Shown here one piece after another: positions 21,430 to 31,356 of a DNA stretch of 64,000 bases. Source of the DNA: Limnanthes douglasii subsp. nivea (Eukaryota > Streptophyta > Magnoliopsida > Brassicales > Limnanthaceae); contig JAUPFV010000004.1 in assembly GCA_036936605.1 (NCBI GenBank), forward strand, positions 87,446,334-87,510,333. Reading direction: 5' to 3'. Position numbers and translations under genes: made by a program. Position 1 is the first letter of the stretch. Each line of letters begins with the position of its first letter. The notes under the pieces were generated by a model. That model did not search any database and had not been told where the DNA came from. It was given only the letters and a program-made list of their open reading frames with translations.

Positions 21430-22860
21430 GCAAACATTGTTAAAGGTGTGAACGATTCCGACGATAGTGAAAATACTGGTAGAGGAGATGTATTGTCCGT
21501 GAGTTCATACTGTGGGAAAAACGCTTGGGTACTCGATACCGATGCTACATATCACATGTGTCAGTTTAAGAAGTGGTTTGATACTTACAAGCCAATGAAG
21601 GGAACTGTCTATTTAGGGAACAATCATTCGTTGACTGTTGGTAGTATCGGTAACGTCAGAATTAGAATGTTTGACGGGGTTGTTAGAATCTTGACGTGCT
21701 GGCATGTTCCTAGGTTAAAAAGAAACCTGATTTCTCTTGGGGCACTATACTCTCGGGGTTAGAAGTACCCTACAGAAGACGGTGTAATCAAAGTGATAAA
21801 AGGCTCAATGGTGTGCATGAAAAGCAGTTTGCAGAAGGGTCTTTACATTCTCCAGGGGAGTGTTGTTATGGCCGATGCTGCAGTAGCATCATTAGAGAGT
21901 AATAGCCAAAGTAGGCAGGATCAGAATCAGTTGTGGTATTAGCGTCTTGGTCACATGAGTGACATATGATTAGTTGTTTTGGGAAATATAGATTTGTTGG
22001 AAGGGTATAAAGCATAATCATTGGGATTTTGTGAGTACTATGTGTTTGGTAAACAAACTAGAGTCAAATTTAACAAATTGGCTGTAAAAAAGACAAAAGG
22101 GACAGTTGGTTACATTCACTTAGATCTTTGGGGTCCAAACAGAATTTCATCGAAGAGCAGAGTCAGATACTACATGACTTTAATTGATGATTATTCAAGG
22201 ATGGTGTGGGTTTACTTTCTGAAAATGAAAGATGAGGCATATTCAACATTTATCAAATGAAAGACAATGATTGAGAAGCAAATAAGAAGAAAAATTAAAC
22301 GTCTTATGACATATAATGGGTTAGAATATTAAAGTCGTTAGTTCAACGAGTTCTACGAAGATGAGGGAATAGTGTGCCATCACACTTGTTCTAGAATACC
22401 ACAACAAAATGAGATCACAGAAAGAATGAACAGAATGCTTTGTGACAAATCATGAACCATGCTCTTGCATTCTGGTATGGGAAATGATTTTTTATCTGAA
22501 GTTATCAATACAGTGTGTTACTTGATTACTCGGTCTTCATCAATGGCTATTGATTGTAAAACTCCTTTTGATATATGGTCTGGATCGTCGACTGATTACG
22601 AATAGTTGAGGGTGTTCGGTTGTCCTGCGTATGCTCATGTGAGAGATTGTAAGCTTGAGTCGAGGTTAAAAAGGTGCATATATCTAGGATATGTTATTGG
22701 AGTAGAGGGATATAGGTTACACTGTACCTCTCCAAAGTCTCCAGGTTTTGTCATCAGTAGGGACGTGATTTTTAATAAGTTTTCTTCAATAGACGGTCAT
22801 AAGAAAGTAGGAGAAATGGTCAAATCAGGATCGGTTGTGAGTTAACAGGTGGATCTTGAA
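21430..22860 (+). pseudogene. Protease and integrase of the copia element
   Basis: The protease motif reads WVLDTDATYHMC at about 21523-21560, where the family has D-S/T-G; the Gly is changed to Asp. The GAG-pre-integrase HHCC region follows (LWY, stop, RLGHMSD). The integrase core starts with YIHLDLWGPN (about 22110) and LIDDYSRMVWVYF. The second catalytic position reads TYNGLEY where TDNGLEF is expected, so Asp is replaced by Tyr. PQQNEITERMNR keeps the catalytic Glu. CPAYAHVRDCKLESRLKRCIYLGY ends the recognisable part. Several stops are present. Confidence 0.85.
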
Positions 22861-23079
22861 GTAGAATCAATTCCTAGCAAGTTTAATAATTTGAGTGATT
22901 CTGAGGTGGATCCGTAATCAGGAGATGAAGCGTCAGTATCGGATGATAGTGACGATGGTGCGCCAGAATCAAAACAACAACCTTATAGCATAGCATTGGG
23001 GCAGAGAAAGAAGGGTGAATCTAGTTGCTTATGCTCTGTCATTTGTAGAAGAATTTGAGATGCAGGAACCTAGTAGCTA

Positions 23080-24609
23080 CAAATAAGCTATAGCGAGTTC
23101 AGAGACAGATCGATTGGATTGGTGCTATGAGGGAAGAGATTGAATCTCTTTATAAAAATCAAACATGGAAGCTTGTTAACTTGCCTAAAGGACTAGAAAA
23201 TATTAGACAGCAAATGGGTGTTCAAGAAAAAGGAAGGTAATCCAGGGGTTGAGGCATCTTCATTCAAGGAAAGACTAGTCGCTAAGGGTTTTACTCAAAG
23301 GAAAAGAATCGACTTCAATGAAGTATTTTCTCAAGTGGTGAAAAATAGTTTGATTTGATTTTTGTTAGCCATAGTAGTTTTGCAAGAGTTAGAGCTTGAG
23401 CAATTGGATGTGAAGACTGCGTTTCTACATGGTGAATTGGATGAGCGAATCTACATGAGAAAACCAGAGGGATTTATCGAACCTAGGAAACAATCATTAA
23501 AAATCATTGATACATTGTATCATTGTATGGTTTGAAACAATCGCCTAGGAAATGATACAAACATTTTGATACATTCGTGATGTCAAAAAGGTTCACGAGA
23601 AGTCCATATGATAGTTGTGTGTATCATTAAAAGATGTCAGATGATTATTATGGTTACTTGTTGTTGTATGTGGATAGTATGCTTATTGCTTCTTGTAGTA
23701 TGTCACACATTGTGCAAATAAAAAAGCAACTTAGTGTCGAGTTTTATATGAAGGATCTGGGTAGAGCAAAGAAGATTCTTGGTATGTAGATTATCAGGAA
23801 CAGAAGTGTAGGATCATTACACTTGTCTCAACGAAGCTATATGGAGAAAGTGCTACAACGATTCAACATGTTTGATACTTAAGAAGTTAATATCCAGTTT
23901 GTTACTCATTTCAAGTTGTCTGCAGCAAGAGCGACCAAGGACGATGCTGAGTTGGAACAAATATCGAAGGTTCCATATTCAAGTGTCGTTGGTAGTACCA
24001 TGTATGCTATGGTATGCACACGTCCTGATATTTCACATGTGGTTAGTGTAGTTAGCAGGTATATGGGATGTCATGGAAAAAACACTGGTATGCAGTTAAA
24101 TGGTATCTTAAGAATACTGTGAACGCTGGCTTAACTTATAACAAGACATATATTGGTGGATCTCTGAATGATAGTGTAGGATCAGTGGTTGGTTTTGTTG
24201 ATTTTGATTTTGCAGGTGATATGGATAAAATGAGATCTCTTACATGATATTTATTTACTCTAGCTGGGAGTGCGATCAGTTGGAAAGTACAGTTGCAAGC
24301 TACTGTATGTCAACAACAGAGGCAGAATACATGGTGGTAATTAAAGCAGTTAAGGAGGAAATATGATAACAAATTTTGGGAGCAGATTTTTGCTTGGATA
24401 TGACTACTACAAAATTATTTTGTTACAGTCAAAGTGCCATACACCTTACAGGGAACCAGATGTACCATGAGCGTACAAAGCACAAATATGTCAGGTATCA
24501 TTTTGTTCGTGATATAATATCAAAGTTAATTGTTGATGTGAAGAAAGTGTCTACACACGATAATCCAACAGATATAATGACCAAATCAGTATTCATTTCG
24601 AAAGTTTAG
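23080..24609 (+). pseudogene. Reverse transcriptase and RNase H of the copia element
   Basis: RT is recognisable in changing frames: the region around 23400-23460 encodes QLDVKTAFLHGELDERIYM in sense, and 23661-23690 reads LYVDSMLIAS, where the usual YVDD catalytic pair is YVDS. The RNase H part retains YAMVCTRPDISHVVSVVSRYM and ends with the typical KHKYVRYHFVRDII and DNPTDIMTKS (24480-24600). Heavy frameshifting makes it non-functional. Confidence 0.85.
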
Positions 24610-24735
24610 GGAGTGCCTAAACTGGATTGGTTTTCGCAGTATAGAGTGAATGCCTTAAGGGCATTTGGTGAGTCAGAAGAAGAGAAGTTTCTTTGTTGAT
24701 AGTGAAGAAAATATATTTACCTAAAGGGAAAGATT

Positions 24736-25128
24736 TGCTGTAATTGAGTCGAATAATGCCTTACAGTGTAGTGTGTTCAGCTATACAGTTTTGTGTCTGT
24801 GATAGTGTCATTGTGCCTTGACAGTGTATTGTGTTCGGCGGTGCAGTTTTGTGTGTAATGTCATATTTGGTCTGGTGTATATGATCCCATTAGGACCATT
24901 ATCTAATAAGTCTACTTATTCCATATAAATAGATTAATATGGCTACACAAAAACACAATCTGAAATCTATAACCCTTTTTAAATCATAGTGAAATACTTT
25001 TCTCTGACAGCGCTCGTGAACGTAGACAATTGTCAAACCACGTTAAATTTTGTGTTCTTTTCAGTCTGTCGTTTATTTGTGTTCTGTGCTTGAGCCATTT
25101 GTGATCAATTGCATAGTGATTTATAACA
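24736..25128 (+). repeat. 3' LTR of the copia element
   Basis: It starts TGCTGTAATTGAG and ends ATAACA. A purine tract (AAAGGGAAAGATT, about 24723-24735) directly precedes it and would be the polypurine tract. Confidence 0.88.
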
Positions 25129-25559
25129 CATAGAATATGGGTGAAAATAACATAAACATTCCCAATGGAGATGGAGTAGCAAATCTAAAACGAAACACAA
25201 TAATAGCGGTCAATGATCGCGACCAATGCGTAGGGATAAATATATTTACAAAAACCATAATAACAATAATACGAGTAAATTAGATTTTATAAAAGAAATT
25301 AACCCGATCGACCAATCTTGGTGTCATAAAATCTAAATCGGAGGTCTGAGAAAATACGATATGAAACCGAAGAGGCAAGGGAATGAGCAGAACAAATAAT
25401 TCACGCATTCCTCTTCCATGTGATAATAATCACGCCGAAATATGTACGCCAAATATGATGATTTTAAGAAGAAGATCAGCTTGACGTCTTGCATATTTAA
25501 GATTGCCAACTAAGAGCGTTTAGCGATAACCCGAGTTTAAATCTAGCATAGTCTCATAG

Positions 25560-25800
25560 ACTTTGAGTGAAGTTACAATCATAGACGATATGATTGATAG
25601 TTTCAGAATCCGAATTGCATAAGACACAGTCTGGCGGGTGTTAGGCCCCATCTAAAAAACTTATCTCGAATAGATAATTTGTCATGGATCTTAACCCTAA
25701 TGATGAAATAATAACGAGGAATGTAAAATTATTCCATACAAACTTGGCTTACCCAACACACGGGGTGGACGTGAATGACATTGTAGGTGTCCTTCATACC
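25560..25800 (-). pseudogene. LINE ORF2 3' scrap (zinc-binding RT tail)
   Basis: On the minus strand the sequence translates to HDKLSIRDKFFRWGLTP and then CLMQFG, matching the pattern of the plant LINE RT zinc-binding region. The adjoining GAATGACATTGTAGGT also occurs in the LINE tail at about 50910 and 51040, so both belong to one LINE family. A 3'-end scrap is the usual outcome of 5'-truncated LINE insertion. Confidence 0.55.
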
Positions 25801-26223
25801 TTAAAAACAAGGGTAGAAATAGGGTGAGTAACGCTTTCATGAACTATGAACGACTGTAAATTTGAAAGATAGTTAGAATGAGTTAACTTTATTAATAATA
25901 TAAATATAGGATTTAAGGGTTCTCTAAAACTATTAACAACTTTAATAATAGTGTGCACTTTAAATGATAAAATCATCGTGTCTAGTTTTCGATAATAATA
26001 TTTGAAAGTTTATAGACTAAAATATAATTTTAAGTTTAAAAAATAAAATTTACTTAATATAAAAGAGTAAGTTCCTAAAAGGTACATCAAATATCTTAAA
26101 ATTATTGATACATACATCAAACTTTCATAATTCCAATAGGTGTACAAGATTTTTGATGTACAAAAATACCCCTCCAATTAAAATACACATTTAATCATTT
26201 TATTATTTAAAAATACAATCAAA
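25801..26223. other. AT-rich spacer
   Basis: No feature is supported. The segment 26080-26165 (AGGTACATCAAAT and GATGTACAAAA motifs) resembles 42300-42400, so both may be remnants of one unclassified repeat. Confidence 0.4.
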
Positions 26224-27655
26224 TTTAACTCACCACCACGACCACCACAGCCACGACCACGACCACCACCACAAAAACCACCACCTCCACCACGACAACC
26301 ACGTCCACAACCACCACCACTACAACCACCGTCACCGCCGCCACCACCACAACCACCACCACCATCACCGCGACAACCACCACCGCCACCGCCACAACCA
26401 CTGCGACCACCAGGACTACACCACCGCCACGACCACCACCACCATTGCGACAACCACCACCGCGACAACCACCACCGCCACCGCCACCACCGTCGCTGCC
26501 GCCACCACCACGACCACCGCCACGACCGTCACCGCCGCCGCCACTGTCGCCGCTGCCACCACCGCCACCGTCGTCGCCGCCACCGCCGCCCCCACTACCA
26601 CCACCGCCGCCATCGTGACCACCACCACCACCGCAACCACCACCAGCGCGACCACCAAAACCACTACGACCACCACGACCATCACCACCACCACCACCAC
26701 CAAAACAACCACCATCGCCACCGCACCACCACGACCAACGCCACCACCGCCGCCACCACCACCACCAAAACCACCACCGCCACCACCAAAACCACCACCA
26801 CCACCACAACCGCCACCACCACCACAACCGCCACCATCACCACCACCGCCACCACCACCACCACCACCACCACAGCCACCACGATCACCACAACCATCAC
26901 CGCCACGACCACCGCCACCGCCGCCGCCAAAACCACCACCACCATCGTCATCGCCACCAAGACCACCACCGCCGCCGCCACCGCCACGACCACGACCACG
27001 ACCACGACGACCACCACCACAACCGCCATCAACATCACCAAAACCACCGCCACCGCCACACCGCCACACCATCACCACCACCGCCACCACCACCACCACC
27101 ACCACCACCACCACCACCACCATCAAAACCACCACCACCACCGCGACAACCACCACTAGCACCGCGACCGCCACCACCACCACCATCAAAACCACCACCA
27201 CCACCGCGACAACCACCACTAGCACCGCGACCGCCACCACCACCACCGCCACCACCACCAACAAAACCACTACCACCAAAAAAACCACCACCACAATCGC
27301 CACCGTCATCATGAGCACCACCACCACGAGCACCACCACGTCCACGACCATCACGACATACACAACCACGACCACCACAACAACCACCACCACCAAAACA
27401 ACAACAACCACTACGGTAACGACCATCACGACCACGACCACGACCACGACCACCACCATCACACCTACAACCACCACCACAACCATTACCACTATCACAA
27501 CCACCCCCACCACCACTAATACCACCACCACGACCACCACGACCACTACTACCACCACCACCACTACCACCATCACGACCACCACCACTATCACCACCAC
27601 CACATCCACCACCACCACCACCATGACCACCACCGTGACGATGACCATGTTACTC
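26224..27655. repeat. 1.4-kb CCA/CCR trinucleotide repeat tract
   Basis: The plus strand is a nearly unbroken run of CCA, CCG, CAC and related triplets. It gives long artificial frames: poly-Thr/Pro on the plus strand, and poly-Val, poly-Gly or poly-Trp on the minus strand (up to 454 codons). The amino-acid content is what a CCA repeat yields in each frame, so these are not taken as genes. The left half is richer in CCG and the right half in ACC. A 63-bp segment is duplicated in tandem (27124-27249). Confidence 0.9.
27124..27249. repeat. Tandem duplication of a 63-bp unit inside the CCA tract
   Basis: Two adjacent copies beginning at about 27124 and 27187 share the order ATCAAAACCACC, CGCGACAACC, ACTAGCACCGCGACC. 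In translation this is a repeated 21-residue block. It shows that the tract grew by unequal exchange of long segments as well as by slippage. Confidence 0.8.
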
Positions 27656-28770
27656 GTATGATGAATAACAGTAATAAAATTGTTACTCGTATTAGAAGTA
27701 ACAGTAATAAAATAGTTACTCTTATCAAAAATGTCAGTAGTAATGTTATTCCTAAAAATAATAAGAGGAAAATATAACAAACATTTTCAAAACTTGGACA
27801 TGATAAAAATTATAATTATAACATGTTTTTTTCATTTAGAAAACAAAAAATATGATCACTACCTTGTGTTATTGTAGGTCAAAATCGATTATTTTAGAGT
27901 TAATTGAGACTTTCGTTAATTGTTTTTAGTTTTATAAATTAACCAAAATAAATCACGTTATTCATTTTTTATAAAAAAAATGAGTTCTTTAGAAAATAAA
28001 TTTTGTCATTCATTTAAAAAAAAAATTAATCATGTTACTCGTATGATGAATAACAGTAATAAAACTGTTACTCTTATCAGAAATAACAGTAATAAAATTA
28101 TTAATCTTATAAAAAATGTCAGTAGTAATGTTATTCCTAAAAAATAAGAATAAAATACAACAAAGAATTTTAAAAGTTGGACATGATAAAAATGGTAACT
28201 ATAGAAAACAAAAGATACGATCACGAGCTTGTGTTATTGTCGGTCGAAATCGATTGTTTTAGAGTTAATTGAGACTTTCGTTAATTTTTTTTAGTTTTAT
28301 AAATTAACCAAAATGAATCACATTATTTATTTTTTTATATAAAAAAAAATGAGTTGTTTGGAAAATAAATTTTTTTATTCATTTAAAAATAAAAAAAATT
28401 AACCATGTTACTCGTATGATGAATAGTAGTAGTAAAACTGTTACTCTTATTAGAAATAACAGTAATAAAACTGTTATTCTTATAAAACATGTTAGAAGTA
28501 ATGATATTCATTTAAACATTCAAAATTAATCATGTTACTCATCTGAGGAATAAGAGTAACAAAACTTTTATTCTATTAAGAATAAAAATAATAAAGCTGT
28601 TATTTCTAAGTATTTCGATTAACGAAAATGAATTATATTATTTAATTTTTAATAAAATAATTTACTTGAATTGTTTATATTAACAAAAATAAATACTATT
28701 ATTCATTTAAAAATAAAAAATTAATCACGTTACTCATATGATGAATAACAGTAATAAAATTATTTTATTC

Positions 28771-28780
<10 letters not shown>
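27645..28780. repeat. Decayed tandem array of about 375-385 bp units
   Basis: The sequence ATGTTACTCGTATGATGAAT recurs at about 27647, 28033 and 28406, with weaker copies at about 28536 and 28728. Between the first two the whole unit repeats, including TTGTGTTATTGT, ATTTTAGAGTTAATTGAGAC and TTTATAAATTAACCAAAAT. The third and later units are shortened. It looks like an eroded satellite array or repeated insertions of one element. No protein is encoded. Confidence 0.75.

Positions 28781-28819
<39 letters not shown>
28774..28819. repeat. (TA)n microsatellite
   Basis: A run of alternating T and A of about 46 bp sits at the right end of the tandem array. Confidence 0.95.
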
Positions 28820-28822
<3 letters not shown>

Positions 28823-28823
28823 A

Positions 28824-30121
28824 TCATGTTAAACCTATTAAGGAAAACATCAATAAAAAGTCTGGAACTATTATAATAAGATTGTTATTTCTAAAATAAT
28901 AAGAATAAAAAAACAACCATGGGGAAAACGTGGACAAAACAAAAACAGAACTATAAAATGTTTCCTCAATTGATAAAACAAATAAAACATGGTCACTGGA
29001 AGGTGCTATAGTCGGCCGAAACCGACAACCACCAAAATTCAAAAATAAAGCCAAACATGTTCTAAAAATTACAAATAGGTATTCCTTTTGATATCATATT
29101 CCACGAACTAATGATCCAGGCTCTTACATACTTACATACATGAAAAGTAAATAAAATAATCAAATAAGCACATTAAAAGTTCAAACGGATAAATAGTATA
29201 AATAACAATAATAAAACTTCTACTCTTTTTGTAAGTTTATTCCTTGAAAAAGAATAAGAACAAAATACAACAAACATTACCAAACCCTAAAAAAAATAAG
29301 TTTGTGAACGAGTAATCTCTCTCGAAAATGAGCTTGCTTTTCATTGGCGAAAAGATTTCTTGGTTTGGAACATCTACTTCCTCTTGATTTGAAGATTATG
29401 AAGAGGTTTGTACTTTCTTGTAAATCCGACATAGTATTTATACATTTAACTGAAATAGTCCTTAAATAATAAATAAGAATAACAGCATATTACAAAACAT
29501 AATATCTTTAAGAATGATATTGCAAGGTGATATAGTAACCACAAATTTTACCCGCAAAAAATTCTGGTTTAGGCCTGAAATATGTATTGAAATCAAAGAA
29601 AATATTACATTTTTTCCTCATTCAAAAACTTTGTTTGTCATTCATTATATTTTGTATTGTATGCTCCTATTCCTAAACCTATTGCTTTACTTGTTTTCTT
29701 TTTCTAATAGTGTAAGGTATTAGCTAGATTATATGAGGGACCATGGGACAGAAGAAAATTCAAAATAACTTATAGTAAATATCATCTATTAATAAACTAT
29801 AGCAATAACATTATAGCAACAAGTATATAGGCGTTAGCGGACCAAGGTTTGTTTATACTTTAACCCTGATGTATTATATATATATATATAACTTTATTTT
29901 TGGAATTTTTAAGAATGGATTCTTTTTGCAACTATATCATTTTTATTTTCTCAACAGTAAAATTTTGTTTAATTTATCTTTATATATCGTGTTGATGGGA
30001 CCAGTTTCACAATATTGCTATTTCTGTAATTTTTCAAATGCAAAGACATATCACAAACTAGAGGCCAACGAATAATTTTCTTGCTTTTAACTTTCTTAAT
30101 ATTTGTGACATATTTTGAGTT
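28824..30121. other. AT-rich intergenic stretch
   Basis: No supported gene. About 28990-29040 contains a partial echo of the array unit (GTCGGCCGAAACCGACAA). Short plus-strand frames at 29514-29723 and 29869-30075 are rich in Phe, Leu and Tyr and have no family resemblance that I can see. Confidence 0.5.
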
Positions 30122-30126
30122 AATTT

Positions 30127-30923
30127 TGGTGTGGATTATTTTCGACTGAGGGTAATTTGCTCAGGTGTTTTGGGTGTTTCAAAGGTATTTAATGTTTGGG
30201 TGTTTTGTAGTAAGAGATTTAAGCTGCTTGGTTGTATTAAATATTCATTACCCTCATTAATGAAAGTTGTTGGGTATTTATACCCTTAATTATGGGCCGC
30301 ATGGGCTTTCGGGTCAAACTTATGAAACCGGGTCGAGTTCAAAACCATTAGTTTTGATGTGGTTTATTTTTGGTTGAGGGTAAGTTTGTAATTTTTGTCT
30401 AGAGTTTTGTGGAATTTTGAGAGTATTATGTTCGGGTAGAATGTAGAGGGAGAATTGAGATGCCTGGTTGTATTTAATTTTTATTACCCTCATTTAATGT
30501 AGGTGGTTGGGTATTTATACCCTTATCTTTGGGCCATATGGGTTTTTCGGGTTGTGTTTAATGGATTCGGGTCGAGTTTAAAGACCCATCAGTTTTAAGT
30601 AAGTAGGTAGTCAGCTTAGTCAAAAAGTGATTAAGTTTTAAGTACTTTAGTTCTGTTCGGATAGTTCAGTGAATGAAAGTTGTCCGAACTACCCCTGTTC
30701 GGTGAAATGGACATTGTCCGAATTAACCCTATCTGGTTCCCATAAGGTGTGGTGACAGAATCCGGACTCATCAAGTTTATTAAGCAGATTATCAATTAGC
30801 TTAGTCAAAAGGTGATTAGTTTTTAGTACTTTTATCCAGTTCGGATGGTTCAGTGGGTGGCTTTTGTCCGAATTGCCCCTGTCCGGTTTCTATAGTTAGT
30901 GGTGAAAAGTTCCGGACTCATCA
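30127..30923 (-). repeat. 3' LTR of element 2, interrupted
   Basis: The left part (30127-30354) and right part (30779-30923) together match the LTR at 40612-40987. The interruption is the solo LTR plus one copy of its duplication. The polypurine tract follows at 30924-30940. Confidence 0.9.
30355..30773 (-). mobile_element. Solo LTR (element-1 type) inside the 3' LTR of element 2
   Basis: A complete 419-bp LTR of the long variant, TGATGTGG to CTCATCA, is flanked by AGTTT at 30350-30354 and 30774-30778. No internal sequence remains, which is the product of recombination between two LTRs. It must be younger than the insertion of element 2. Confidence 0.92.
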
Positions 30924-31079
30924 GTAGCCCCTTTTTTAGGTTTGAAGGCCTTTGGCAAGACCTAAAAAATCTTTTTGGGCACTCGTAACATTTCCCGGAC
31001 TGATTGAGTGTTTTAGTGAAGGATTTATCCGGACTAAAAACTTCTCATAAGTTCAAAGGTTTTGCCATGGATCGTGGGA

Positions 31080-31261
31080 CACGTGTTATCTTTTGATTTG
31101 CCTCACCAGTCGTTTTTCTCCTAGAACGACGCTCCCACTAATCCCAAAAATTAACCTCTTCATTTAATACCCATGACGTCAGCGCCGCCTTCAATCATTA
31201 CTTTTGTCTTTTCGTATTCTCCTAGGTTTTTGGAATATTTTTGTCTCATTAGTATAAATTA
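31080..31261 (+). promoter_or_regulatory. Promoter of the antisense gene, element 2
   Basis: A G-box CACGTG (31080-31085), a palindromic bZIP site TGACGTCA (31174-31181) and a TATAAATTA box (31253-31261) stand in order upstream of the ATG at 31357. All three are conserved in element 3; the G-box and TATA are also conserved in element 1. Confidence 0.65.
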
Positions 31262-31356
31262 CTTCACTTTTCACTGTTTTACCATCTTCTTTACTCTCTC
31301 ATTCATTTATCTCAAAACTTTCACCTCTCTTCTCAAAATTATTTTGATGTGAGTTT

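Larger units (their letters stand above)
20196..25128 (+). mobile_element. Ty1/copia retrotransposon, complete but inactive
   Basis: The element has LTRs at 20196-20618 and 24736-25128, a TSD CATAG (20191-20195 and 25129-25133), an initiator-Met primer site, and gag, protease, integrase and RT/RNase H in that order. Integrase before RT is diagnostic of Ty1/copia. The coding region has many stops and the catalytic motifs of protease, integrase and RT are all altered. The right LTR is about 30 bp shorter than the left through small deletions. Confidence 0.9.

Noticed and set aside
26225..27780. Long open frames (348 codons plus strand, 454, 200 and 125 codons minus strand) as proline/threonine- or glycine-rich structural protein genes
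   Set aside because: They overlap on both strands and consist only of residues that CCA/CCG triplets dictate in each frame. There is no start context, signal peptide or non-repetitive domain, so they are products of the trinucleotide repeat.
26224..28780. CRISPR-like repeat array
   Set aside because: Units have no constant short repeat with unique spacers, the context is a plant nuclear genome, and unit-length similarity covers the whole unit.
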